Shown one piece after another: positions 6,510 to 12,976 of a stretch of 12,976 nt of DNA. Made by a program: the position numbers and the translations under genes. Location of the stretch: positions 1 to 12,976 of the forward strand of contig BTRG01000061.1 of assembly GCA_036986275.1 (NCBI GenBank). Reading direction: 5' to 3'. The notes beneath the pieces are model-generated. The model was not told the DNA's origin. It ran no database searches and worked only from the letters and a program-made list of their open reading frames with translations. The stretch comes from BTRG01 sp036986275. GTDB lineage: Bacteria > Pseudomonadota > Gammaproteobacteria > Acidiferrobacterales > SZUA-150. Position 1 is the stretch's first letter; each line of letters begins with the position of its first letter.

Positions 6510-7619
6510 ATGAAAGCAAGGGCTGCAGTTGCCTGGGCTCCCAAACAGCCCCTGTCTATCGAAGAAATTGATGTTGCAGGTCCGCGTGAGGGTGAGGCGC
6601 TTCTGAAAGTGGTCGCCAGCGGTGTCTGCCATACCGACGCATTCACCCTGTCGGGCGAAGATCCTGAGGGTGCCTTTCCCTGTATCCTCGGCCACGAAGG
6701 TGGTTGCGAAGTGGTCGAGTGCGGTCCCGGCGTGAAAGACCTGAAACCGGGCGACCACGTTATCCCGCTTTACATTCCGGAATGCGGCGACTGCGAATAC
6801 TGCAAATCGACCCGGTCCAACCTCTGCCAGTCGATCGCGTCCACGGTCTGGACGGGTTATATGCCGGACGGCTCTCGCCGGTTTACCCACAAGGGTAAAG
6901 CCATCTATCACTACATGGGTTGCTCGACCTTTTCCGAATACACCGTGGTACCGGAAATCGCCCTGGCAAAAATCAATCCGGCCGCACCACTGGATAAGGT
7001 CTGCCTGCTGGGCTGTGGTGTTACCACGGGCATTGGCGCGGTGCTCAATACCGCGCAGGTTGAAGCCGGCGCTACGGTCGCAGTATTCGGGCTGGGTGGC
7101 ATCGGCCTGTCGGTCATACAGGGCGCAGTGATGGCCAAAGCCGGACGCATCATCGTCATCGATGTGAATTCCGGCAAGTTCGAGATAGCGAAAGCGCTGG
7201 GTGCCACCGACTTCGTTAATCCGAAACAACTGAGTGTTGGCGTTACCGAGGCCATTGTTGAAATGACCAACGGCGGTGTTGATTACTCTTTCGAATGCAT
7301 CGGTAATGTTGCGGTCATGCGCGATGCGCTGGAATGCTGCCACATGGGCTGGGGTGTCTCGACCATTATCGGCGTTGCCGGCGCCGGCCAGGAAATTTGC
7401 ACCCGTCCCTTCCAGCTGGTCACAGGGCGCACCTGGAAAGGTTCAGCGTTCGGCGGTGTGAAAGGCCGCAGTGAACTGCCCGGCTATGTTGAGAATTATA
7501 TGAATGGTAAAATCGAACTGGACAGCATGGTGACCCACACTATGCCGCTGGAAGACATCAACACAGCGTTTGATCTGATGCACGAGGGCAAAAGCATTCG
7601 TTCGGTTATTATTTTTTAG
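6510..7619 (+). CDS. frmA: S-(hydroxymethyl)glutathione dehydrogenase (class III alcohol dehydrogenase)
   Basis: Oxidises S-hydroxymethylglutathione, the spontaneous adduct of formaldehyde and glutathione, to S-formylglutathione with NAD+ in the cytoplasm. The enzyme can also act as S-nitrosoglutathione reductase. At 369 residues it is full length for the family. Catalytic zinc ligands are Cys40, His62 (in GHEGG, with Glu63) and Cys169. Structural zinc is held by Cys92, Cys95, Cys98 and Cys106. The NAD-binding GLGGIG is at 194-199. AGGGA at 6499-6503 lies 6 bases before ATG. The hydrolase for the next step begins 10 bp after the stop, which makes an operon. Also named adhC or adh-III in other genomes. 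All key residues are intact, and the gene looks like ordinary chromosomal housekeeping. Confidence 0.97.
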   Translation: MKARAAVAWAPKQPLSIEEIDVAGPREGEALLKVVASGVCHTDAFTLSGEDPEGAFPCILGHEGGCEVVECGPGVKDLKPGDHVIPLYIPECGDCEYCKSTRSNLCQSIASTVWTGYMPDGSRRFTHKGKAIYHYMGCSTFSEYTVVPEIALAKINPAAPLDKVCLLGCGVTTGIGAVLNTAQVEAGATVAVFGLGGIGLSVIQGAVMAKAGRIIVIDVNSGKFEIAKALGATDFVNPKQLSVGVTEAIVEMTNGGVDYSFECIGNVAVMRDALECCHMGWGVSTIIGVAGAGQEICTRPFQLVTGRTWKGSAFGGVKGRSELPGYVENYMNGKIELDSMVTHTMPLEDINTAFDLMHEGKSIRSVIIF

Positions 7620-7629
7620 GCACGGTTAC

Positions 7630-8478
7630 GTGGAACAGATCGAAAGCATCAAGGAATCCGGTGGCTATCTGAACCGCTACCAGCACGATTCGGAGAGTTG
7701 CCACTGTCGTATGACTTTCTCCGTCTATCTGCCACCACAGGCGGAATACCGCAAGGTACCGGTGCTCTACTGGTTATCCGGCCTCACCTGTACCGATGAC
7801 AACTTCCGCGTCAAGGCCGGCGCCCAGCGCTACGCGGCCGAACTGGGCCTGGCACTGATTATTCCCGACACCAGTCCACGCGGGGCGGATGTACCCGATG
7901 CCGCTGATCGTTACGACCTTGGCCAGGGTGCCGGTTTCTATGTCAACGCGACGCGGCAACCCTGGTCAAAGCACTACCATATGTATGACTACGTTTTGCA
8001 GGAACTGCCGGCCGTGGTCGAGGCTGGTTTCCCGGTAATACCCGGTTTGAAGTCCATTGCAGGGCACTCCATGGGTGGTCACGGTGCGCTGATCTGTGCA
8101 TTCAAAAATCCGGGGATGTTTCGCTCGGTTTCAGCCTTTTCGCCTATCTGTAATCCCGTGCAGAGCAGTTGGGGTGAGGGCTGTTTCAGCTCCTATCTGG
8201 GCGATAACCGGAAAGACTGGGAAGCCTACGACGCAACCTGTCTGGTGCAGGGTGGCACCAATGCGCCGCCCATGCTGATCGACCAGGGTACGGCCGATGA
8301 ATTTCTCGCCGGGCAGCTGCTCCCTCAGAACCTGCAGGCGGTCTGCGAAGCAGCCGGATTACCACTCACGCTGCGCCTGCAGGAAGGCTACGACCACAGC
8401 TATCACTTCATTGCCAGTTTCATCGGCGAACACCTGGCCTGGCACGCCGAGGCTCTGAATTTATCAGATTGTGTCTAA
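7630..8478 (+). CDS. fghA: S-formylglutathione hydrolase
   Basis: A cytoplasmic serine esterase of the alpha/beta-hydrolase (esterase D) family that splits S-formylglutathione into formate and glutathione, completing glutathione-dependent formaldehyde removal. It has 282 residues, the family's usual length. The nucleophile Ser147 sits in GHSMGGHGAL. The likely acid Asp223 lies in DQGTADEF and the catalytic His256 in EGYDHSYHF. The oxyanion-side WLSGLTCTDDNF block near 49-60 is conserved. The GTG start at 7630 lies 10 bp after the dehydrogenase stop and has no strong ribosome site, so translation probably depends on read-on from the upstream gene. Gene order dehydrogenase then hydrolase is standard in proteobacteria. 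Confidence 0.96.
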   Translation: MEQIESIKESGGYLNRYQHDSESCHCRMTFSVYLPPQAEYRKVPVLYWLSGLTCTDDNFRVKAGAQRYAAELGLALIIPDTSPRGADVPDAADRYDLGQGAGFYVNATRQPWSKHYHMYDYVLQELPAVVEAGFPVIPGLKSIAGHSMGGHGALICAFKNPGMFRSVSAFSPICNPVQSSWGEGCFSSYLGDNRKDWEAYDATCLVQGGTNAPPMLIDQGTADEFLAGQLLPQNLQAVCEAAGLPLTLRLQEGYDHSYHFIASFIGEHLAWHAEALNLSDCV

Positions 8479-8586
8479 TTAATTTGAGGCATAAATCTGC
8501 TAAGCACACTAACTCAATGAATTCCCGTATAAAAGCAAAAGCACTACACAATCATGACGAATTCACGCTAAAATGCCAGTGCTGGA

Positions 8587-8603
8587 CGGGCATTATAAGC
8601 CCG
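8587..8603 (+). promoter_or_regulatory. Hairpin upstream of the PEP-CTERM gene
   Basis: CGGGC (8587-8591) pairs with GCCCG (8599-8603) around the loop ATTATAA. A small palindrome CCAG/CTGG lies just before it (8576-8585). No T-run follows, so termination of the fghA transcript here is doubtful. It may be a leader hairpin of the next gene. Confidence 0.35.
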
Positions 8604-8639
8604 CCGCAACCACAATAATTATAATAACCGGGGATTCCA

Positions 8640-9401
8640 ATGAATAAGAAACACCCGTGGTACGGCGTTATACTCGCTATGGGGTTATGCACTGCAGAAG
8701 CAGATGCTGCACTGATAAATTCTTCCGTTCTGAATTTTAATCCGGGCGAAATCGTTTGCCCGATCGGCGGCACAGCACCGGACAACTGCACGTACGGCGT
8801 AAGGAACGTGCTTGGCAGCTGGTTCGCTATGGACAGGAGTGGCAACGGTAAGGTAGGCGTGGACGAGAAAGTCGCCCTCAGTGCGAGTGAAGGCATTAGA
8901 TTAGGACAAACTCAGGATGCCTCCGGCTCACACACTGGTTTACCAGACGGATCCGAACTACCCGGAATTGATAATCCGTGGAATTACTTCGGGAACACCG
9001 GTATGCACAAGACAGTCAGCCCCATTGTTATTTCCGGGGGTGACGATGGCACTGGTGACGGAATTGCCAGCCTGGACTTTTCAGGCTGGACTGTGACCTG
9101 GAACTTTATCCCGGCAATTAGCATGGGCTCCGGCGCAAATACCATGGCTGATAATCCGGAGGGTATAGCCGTACTGAACTGCTCGGTAGACTGCTCTGTT
9201 GGTGACACATTCATACTGGACTACAGTGCAACCGTCCCGAACGACGGCACAACCAGTTTTGGTAACGTCGCGTACGCTCTGCACCTTGAGGGACAAATCA
9301 GTGCTGTCCCTGTGCCCGCTGCAGTGTGGCTGCTGGGCTCCGGGCTGGCCGCGCTTTTTTCATGCGGCTATCGCCGGGTTCTGCATCACCATGCGCAGTG
9401 A
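8640..9401 (+). CDS. PEP-CTERM sorting-domain exported protein with EF-hand-like loop
   Basis: A 253-residue secreted protein. Residues 1-23 form a signal peptide (basic start, hydrophobic GVILAMGL, likely cleavage after ADA). Residues 223-253 carry a PEP-CTERM-type sorting signal: VPVPAAVWLLGSG, a hydrophobic segment and a basic end with YRR. In such proteins an exosortase cleaves at the motif during export, usually in exopolysaccharide-producing bacteria. Residues 65-76 (DRSGNGKVGVDE) match the spacing of an EF-hand calcium loop. Several cysteines (40, 50 and two near 180) could form disulfides. The body is rich in Gly, Ser, Asp and Thr and otherwise unrecognised. GGGGA at 8630-8634 lies 5 bases before ATG. 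No exosortase gene is in the window. The tail after YRR (VLHHHAQ) is slightly long for the motif. Confidence 0.85.
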   Translation: MNKKHPWYGVILAMGLCTAEADAALINSSVLNFNPGEIVCPIGGTAPDNCTYGVRNVLGSWFAMDRSGNGKVGVDEKVALSASEGIRLGQTQDASGSHTGLPDGSELPGIDNPWNYFGNTGMHKTVSPIVISGGDDGTGDGIASLDFSGWTVTWNFIPAISMGSGANTMADNPEGIAVLNCSVDCSVGDTFILDYSATVPNDGTTSFGNVAYALHLEGQISAVPVPAAVWLLGSGLAALFSCGYRRVLHHHAQ

Positions 9402-9669
9402 GTGCAGTGGTGCTGTCAAGGTCGTCGCCTGCATCGAAGACCCGTTCGATCTTCGTTGCCATCCGATCCAGTCGTTGTGTATAACCAGGTACTATACATG
9501 ACGGCCGAAGTGAGACATTCAGACTGAATTTCCACGGAAAATTGTGCCGAATAACCTGGATCGACCCAAAGCAGTCTTCAAGTCTAGTACAATGCTGGCC
9601 ACAATCCTCTGTATGCGCCATGGTAGTGCTTCACAGGCCATTTATGTCTACCCGGAGCAGTCTTAACTC

Positions 9670-11091
9670 ATGAGTTTAAAAACTACACTTACGCTGGTGG
9701 ATGGTGTACATATTATTGTTCCAGATTCACTGAATATGATTACAACCTATACCCTTCGTGAGCAGGAAGACTGGTTCGAGGATGAAATCAAGTTTCTGCG
9801 CCACTTACTACAGCCAGGACAGAGAGTCATTGACATTGGTGCCAACTGCGGTGTCTACACACTGTCGATGGCCAAGCTCGTGGGACCTACCGGACGTGTA
9901 TGGGCCTTCGAGCCAGCATCAACGACCGCAAGCCTGCTCGCCGAAAGCATCACCACCAATGACTTTAGCCAAGTAGTATTAGAGCAAAAAGCGCTCTCTG
10001 ACATGAGTGGTACCGCGAAATTGTCATTGAACAACAATTCAGAACTAAATGCACTAGTGCGTGATGATCAATATATTAGTGAGACTGAGACTGTTTCTCT
10101 CGTAACCCTTGATGAATGCTTGGAACACTATGACTGGCAAGACATAGAATTTATAAAACTGGATGCTGAAGGAGAGGAAGTCAATATCCTTCGCGGCGGG
10201 TCTCGCTTCTTTGCAACACAGTCACCGCTAGTCCAGTATGAAGTGAAAGCGGGTACAGAACTGCATTTAGAGCTGGTACAAGCCTTCGCTGAACTTGGCT
10301 ACCGCTCTTATCGCTTTGTGCCAGGACTTAACGTGCTGGTCCCATTTAACGAAAAAGAGCCAGCCGATGGCTACCTGCTGAATCTATTTTGCTGTAAGCC
10401 GGATTGTGCCGCCCGGCTCGCTGCCCGGGGGTTTTTGGTTGAAGTGACGGTTGACGCACTGATGGGGGAGGGTCATTCCAATTCCCTTTGTGGGAGACTT
10501 GATAGCGATCAAACGCAGAATTGGCTCGATACCCTGACAAATCTTCCTTATGGAAAAATATGTGCAGAGCATTGGAGAAAGACGAAGGTCGCCTGGCAGG
10601 GCGGTGAGGTTGAAACAGCGTTGTTGTGCTATGGAATGTCACGTAATCCTTCTTTGACTGCCACCGAGCGCTTTTCAGCTTTGGAAGAAAGTTATATGCG
10701 TCTCAAGACTCTCTGTGAAACACAGCCGGCCTATCTACGATCGGCCAGCCTTGCACGAGTTGCACGGGACTATGGCGCCCGTTCACTCGCCGTGAAAGCT
10801 CTTGGGCAACTATGCAAAACAATTTTCCAGCAACGTCAGATAAGCACACTCGAGCCTTTTCTTGCTCCTGGGGAACGTTTTGATTCAGTGTCACCACGGG
10901 GTTCCATAGTGAATTGGATTGGGGCGGCAGCCTTGGAAGAACTTGAGCGAAACCTGGCTTTCTCATCGTTTTATACCGGCGTATCCGCTCGACAGCGCTT
11001 GGAAAATATACGCGACTTAGGTTTCGGCAGTGATGAAATGAAACGTCGCCTGAATTTAATCCAACTTCGTTTCGATACGCCCAATGCATAA
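9670..11091 (+). CDS. FkbM family methyltransferase with long C-terminal extension
   Basis: Residues about 30-235 are an FkbM-type SAM-dependent methyltransferase. Motif I is VIDIGANCGVYT (53-64), the acidic residue after strand 2 is in AFEP (79-82), and the family block FIKLDAEGEE is at 161-170. FkbM enzymes usually methylate hydroxyls of sugars or polyketides, often for surface glycans. The protein has 473 residues against about 250 for the domain. Residues about 240-473 are a helical extension with a TPR-like feel (EHWRKTKVAWQGGEVETALL) and no recognised catalytic motif. The start is chosen by the frame; GGAG at 9654-9657 is 12 bases upstream, rather far. The substrate is unknown. A link to exopolysaccharide through the neighbouring PEP-CTERM gene is possible but unproven. 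Confidence 0.85.
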   Translation: MSLKTTLTLVDGVHIIVPDSLNMITTYTLREQEDWFEDEIKFLRHLLQPGQRVIDIGANCGVYTLSMAKLVGPTGRVWAFEPASTTASLLAESITTNDFSQVVLEQKALSDMSGTAKLSLNNNSELNALVRDDQYISETETVSLVTLDECLEHYDWQDIEFIKLDAEGEEVNILRGGSRFFATQSPLVQYEVKAGTELHLELVQAFAELGYRSYRFVPGLNVLVPFNEKEPADGYLLNLFCCKPDCAARLAARGFLVEVTVDALMGEGHSNSLCGRLDSDQTQNWLDTLTNLPYGKICAEHWRKTKVAWQGGEVETALLCYGMSRNPSLTATERFSALEESYMRLKTLCETQPAYLRSASLARVARDYGARSLAVKALGQLCKTIFQQRQISTLEPFLAPGERFDSVSPRGSIVNWIGAAALEELERNLAFSSFYTGVSARQRLENIRDLGFGSDEMKRRLNLIQLRFDTPNA

Positions 11092-11349
11092 GCAATGATC
11101 AACAGAATAAACAACCCGGCGGCTCTCAGGTGGTCGCTGTGTGTCTTTGAAATCCAAGATAAGCATTTGATTATATAACTGATTATCCATGGCCAAGCTG
11201 CCCCCTGGTTGTAATCCCTAATATAAAAGCGTTATTCCGTTGCATTGCCTGAGTTTTGACCCGGCGCAGGTTGTCCGGCAAATCCGTTCAGTCGTCACCA
11301 ATATGACCGATAGAGAATGTAACTATATAAAGGTGTTACTGAACTTCTC

Positions 11350-11961
11350 ATGGAAGTTATCGCCGGAATTTTGTTTTCACTATTGCTGATGCTGGTGTCG
11401 TTTGTCATCAACCACTACCTGCTGGGTGGTCGGCTGGTGATCGATGTCTACCGCCTGACGCTGACGGCGTCCTCGGTACTTCTGCTGGCGGTAATCGGAG
11501 AATCACTCGTCAACCCGCTTTATGAACTATGGTTCGGCAGTAAACTGTGGGAGTACCGTGTCTTTCCGCTGCACGATGCCAACGTCTCGGCGCTGGCAAT
11601 CATCGTTTGGACCGCTTACGGTGTACACTTGTATTTTACCCTGCAGTCGCTGGATCAAAAGCTGGGATCCCGCTGGAACAGCGCCGGTATAAAGGCATTA
11701 ATTATCGGCTTCGAGGCGCCCTTTATCGCCGAGGTCAGTGGTAACCTTGTGTTCCTGCTGTTGTTGAACAACTATTACGCCTATTACCTGCCTGCCGATG
11801 TCCACCACCTGACCTCATTTCAGGCGGTCCCCGTCTATATTTTGTGCATTTTTTTCGGGCTGATGATATTAAAAATGCTGGAATGCCTGCCGCGCACCCT
11901 GGTTTTGCCACCGGCATTGTTTGCCGGTGGCATCGCCTACCTGTTTGCCGGATCATTCTGA
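11350..11961 (+). CDS. Six-helix membrane protein of unknown function
   Basis: A 203-residue protein with about six hydrophobic segments, near residues 3-25, 35-58, 76-98, 112-140, 155-178 and 183-202. The loop between the second and third has a conserved look (ELWFGSKLWEYRVFPLHD), and the fourth contains Glu residues inside the membrane (GFEAPFIAEVSGN), which could be functional. I do not recognise the family. AAAGGTG at about 11329-11335 is the only possible ribosome site and lies about 14 bases upstream. The acyltransferase-like gene starts 31 bp after the stop and probably shares the transcript. Confidence 0.6.
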   Translation: MEVIAGILFSLLLMLVSFVINHYLLGGRLVIDVYRLTLTASSVLLLAVIGESLVNPLYELWFGSKLWEYRVFPLHDANVSALAIIVWTAYGVHLYFTLQSLDQKLGSRWNSAGIKALIIGFEAPFIAEVSGNLVFLLLLNNYYAYYLPADVHHLTSFQAVPVYILCIFFGLMILKMLECLPRTLVLPPALFAGGIAYLFAGSF

Positions 11962-11992
11962 TTTGCAGGCCTCAACAGCATCCAGCCGGAGT

Positions 11993-12724
11993 ATGTCCGC
12001 ACCAGCTACAACAGGCCGCCTGGTTGTTATCGATGCGCTGCGCGGAGTCGCCATCGTATTGATGGTTGTCTATCACTTTTTCTTTGACCTGAGCCACTTC
12101 GGGCTGGCGGATTTCGATTTTTACCAGGATTCGTTCTGGCTCCATTTACGGACCTTTATTCTCAGCATGTTCCTGCTGCTGGTCGGCGTCAGTCTGGTTC
12201 TGGCGAGTGGACGGAAGCTCGATACGAGACGTTATATGCGGCGTCTGGCGCTGTTGATTGCGAGCGCAGTGCTGATCAGTATTTCGACCTGGTGGATGTT
12301 CGGTGACCGCTTTATCTTCTTCGGGGTGCTGCATTTTATCGCCTTTGCCAGTGTGCTGGGTCTGTTGTTCTTGCGTGCCGGATGGGTGAACCTGGTGCTG
12401 GGGATCGCTGTTATTCTGTTCGCCAACCGCTACCAGTTCTCCTGGTTCGATACGCTGGGCTGGCGCTGGATAGGGTTGATGACACACAAGCCGCTGACCG
12501 AGGACTATGTACCGCTGTTGCCCTGGTTCGGCGTGGTACTGCTGGGTTTGTACTCAGGACCTTACCTGGCTCGTCTGGCGCGATGGCGACATGGGGCGGG
12601 AAAATCAGGATTTGTACGCTTACTGGCGTTCGGTGGCCGGCACAGCCTGATCATATACCTGCTGCACCAGCCAGTGTTAATGGGTATCCTGTCGCTGTAT
12701 GTAAAGCTTTCGAGCTTCTCCTGA
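11993..12724 (+). CDS. DUF1624/heparan-alpha-glucosaminide N-acetyltransferase-like membrane protein
   Basis: A 243-residue inner-membrane protein with about seven hydrophobic helices. The start has the signature VVIDALRGVAIVLMVVYHFF followed by DLSHFG, the mark of the bacterial DUF1624/HGSNAT catalytic family of acyl-transferring membrane proteins. The conserved His in YHFFFDL is the expected acetyl-carrier-type residue. Near the end, FGGRHSLIIYLLHQPVL closes the domain as usual. ATG 11993 begins just before the conserved part; the frame is open back to 11921, but that part would overlap the preceding gene and has no family features. The ribosome site (GGAG, 11988-11991) is too close to be ideal, so TTG 11963 remains an alternative. 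The substrate is unknown; modification of a sugar or lipid is inferred. Confidence 0.82.
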   Translation: MSAPATTGRLVVIDALRGVAIVLMVVYHFFFDLSHFGLADFDFYQDSFWLHLRTFILSMFLLLVGVSLVLASGRKLDTRRYMRRLALLIASAVLISISTWWMFGDRFIFFGVLHFIAFASVLGLLFLRAGWVNLVLGIAVILFANRYQFSWFDTLGWRWIGLMTHKPLTEDYVPLLPWFGVVLLGLYSGPYLARLARWRHGAGKSGFVRLLAFGGRHSLIIYLLHQPVLMGILSLYVKLSSFS

Positions 12725-12753
12725 CGGTTTAGATAGATCAAATTAATCCATTA

Positions 12754-12821
12754 AACCGACAAGGCGCAAAGATCGCCAAGAAAAAATTTGTTTTCTTTGT
12801 GGCCTTTGTGTCTTGGCGGTT
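12754..12821. repeat. REP-like imperfect palindrome between convergent genes
   Basis: Two 31-base arms (12754-12784 and 12791-12821) match as inverted repeats at 24 of 31 positions around the loop AATTTG. The arms consist of short CGCAAAG / CGCCAAGA type units, and their reverse reads TTTCTTTGTGGCCTTTGTG. I recall sequences of this style as scattered intergenic repeats in many bacterial genomes. It lies between convergent genes and may act as a bidirectional terminator. A smaller inverted repeat CGGTTTA/TAAACCG (12725-12731 with 12752-12758) overlaps its left arm. Confidence 0.6.
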
Positions 12822-12845
12822 CAAAGTCTACTGATAAGAAATTTC

Positions 12846-12974
12846 TTAGTGTTTTTGATATTCCTTCAATACCGTACTCACGGCGCGATCCATTAACGGA
12901 GCTGTATCCAGAACCCGGGCACGTGCACAACGCAGCAGCAGGGCAAGCTCATCAAGGCTGTAGTTGCCGACCTT
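12846..12974 (-). CDS. 3' end of an unrecognised minus-strand gene (5' end outside window)
   Basis: On the minus strand a frame enters from the right edge and stops at TAA (12848-12846), encoding 42 residues that begin KVGNYSLDELALLLRCARAR and end VLKEYQKH. The helical, Leu-rich composition and a stop placed just beyond the palindromic repeat fit a genuine gene end converging on the acyltransferase-like gene. The family is not recognised. An overlapping plus-strand frame is more Ser/Pro-rich and looks like a shadow. Confidence 0.5.
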   Translation of the reverse strand, partial: KVGNYSLDELALLLRCARARVLDTAPLMDRAVSTVLKEYQKH

Positions 12975-12976
12975 GA

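Noticed and set aside
6462..7343. Minus-strand open frame of 293 codons opposite the formaldehyde dehydrogenase
   Set aside because: The plus strand encodes a full-length enzyme with all zinc ligands; the reverse product has no recognisable motif.
9478..9498. TGTATA/TATACA inverted repeat in the gap before the FkbM gene
   Set aside because: Only six base pairs and AT-rich; expected by chance at this scale.
9298..9621. Minus-strand frame of 107 codons between the PEP-CTERM and FkbM genes
   Set aside because: It has no visible ribosome site or recognised domain and overlaps the end of the PEP-CTERM gene; a short MATKIERVFDAGDDLDS stretch looks protein-like but is not enough.
12788..12976. Plus-strand frame running to the right edge
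   Set aside because: It begins inside the palindromic repeat and overlaps the more protein-like minus-strand gene end.

Overview
The window looks like chromosomal DNA of a gammaproteobacterium. The evidence is a class III alcohol dehydrogenase/S-formylglutathione hydrolase pair of proteobacterial type, a PEP-CTERM exported protein (which implies an exosortase elsewhere in the genome) and a DUF2934 protein. No rRNA, tRNA, complete transposon or CRISPR array was recognised. The lineage call is an inference from gene content only.

Bases 1-5100 are a battered defence island. In order it holds the tail of an unrecognised gene, a type I restriction specificity gene (hsdS) without its 5' end, an AAA ATPase and an HNH nuclease of the kind that accompanies type I restriction systems and resembles the Septu (PtuA/PtuB) ATPase-nuclease pair, the 3' part of a methylase gene (hsdM), and a RhuM/Fic-Doc-like remnant with a stop and a frameshift. 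The ATPase has Walker A and an LSDG signature but no Walker B region. Several genes are joined end to end with internal pieces missing, and no hsdR is present. Either the island is decaying through repeated deletions or the assembly is collapsed. The HNH gene is the only member that looks whole.

Bases 5104-6360 are a transition zone. A non-coding stretch rich in inverted repeats is followed by a short proline-rich protein and a coiled-coil/DUF2934 protein.

Bases 6431-8478 carry a two-gene formaldehyde-detoxification operon: S-(hydroxymethyl)glutathione dehydrogenase, then S-formylglutathione hydrolase. Together they convert the formaldehyde-glutathione adduct to formate and free glutathione. 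Overlapping inverted repeats lie upstream.

Bases 8587-12976 hold a PEP-CTERM secreted protein with an EF-hand-like loop, an FkbM-family methyltransferase with a long C-terminal extension, an unrecognised six-helix membrane protein, a DUF1624/heparan-alpha-glucosaminide acetyltransferase-like membrane protein, an intergenic palindromic repeat of REP type, and the 3' end of an unrecognised gene on the minus strand.
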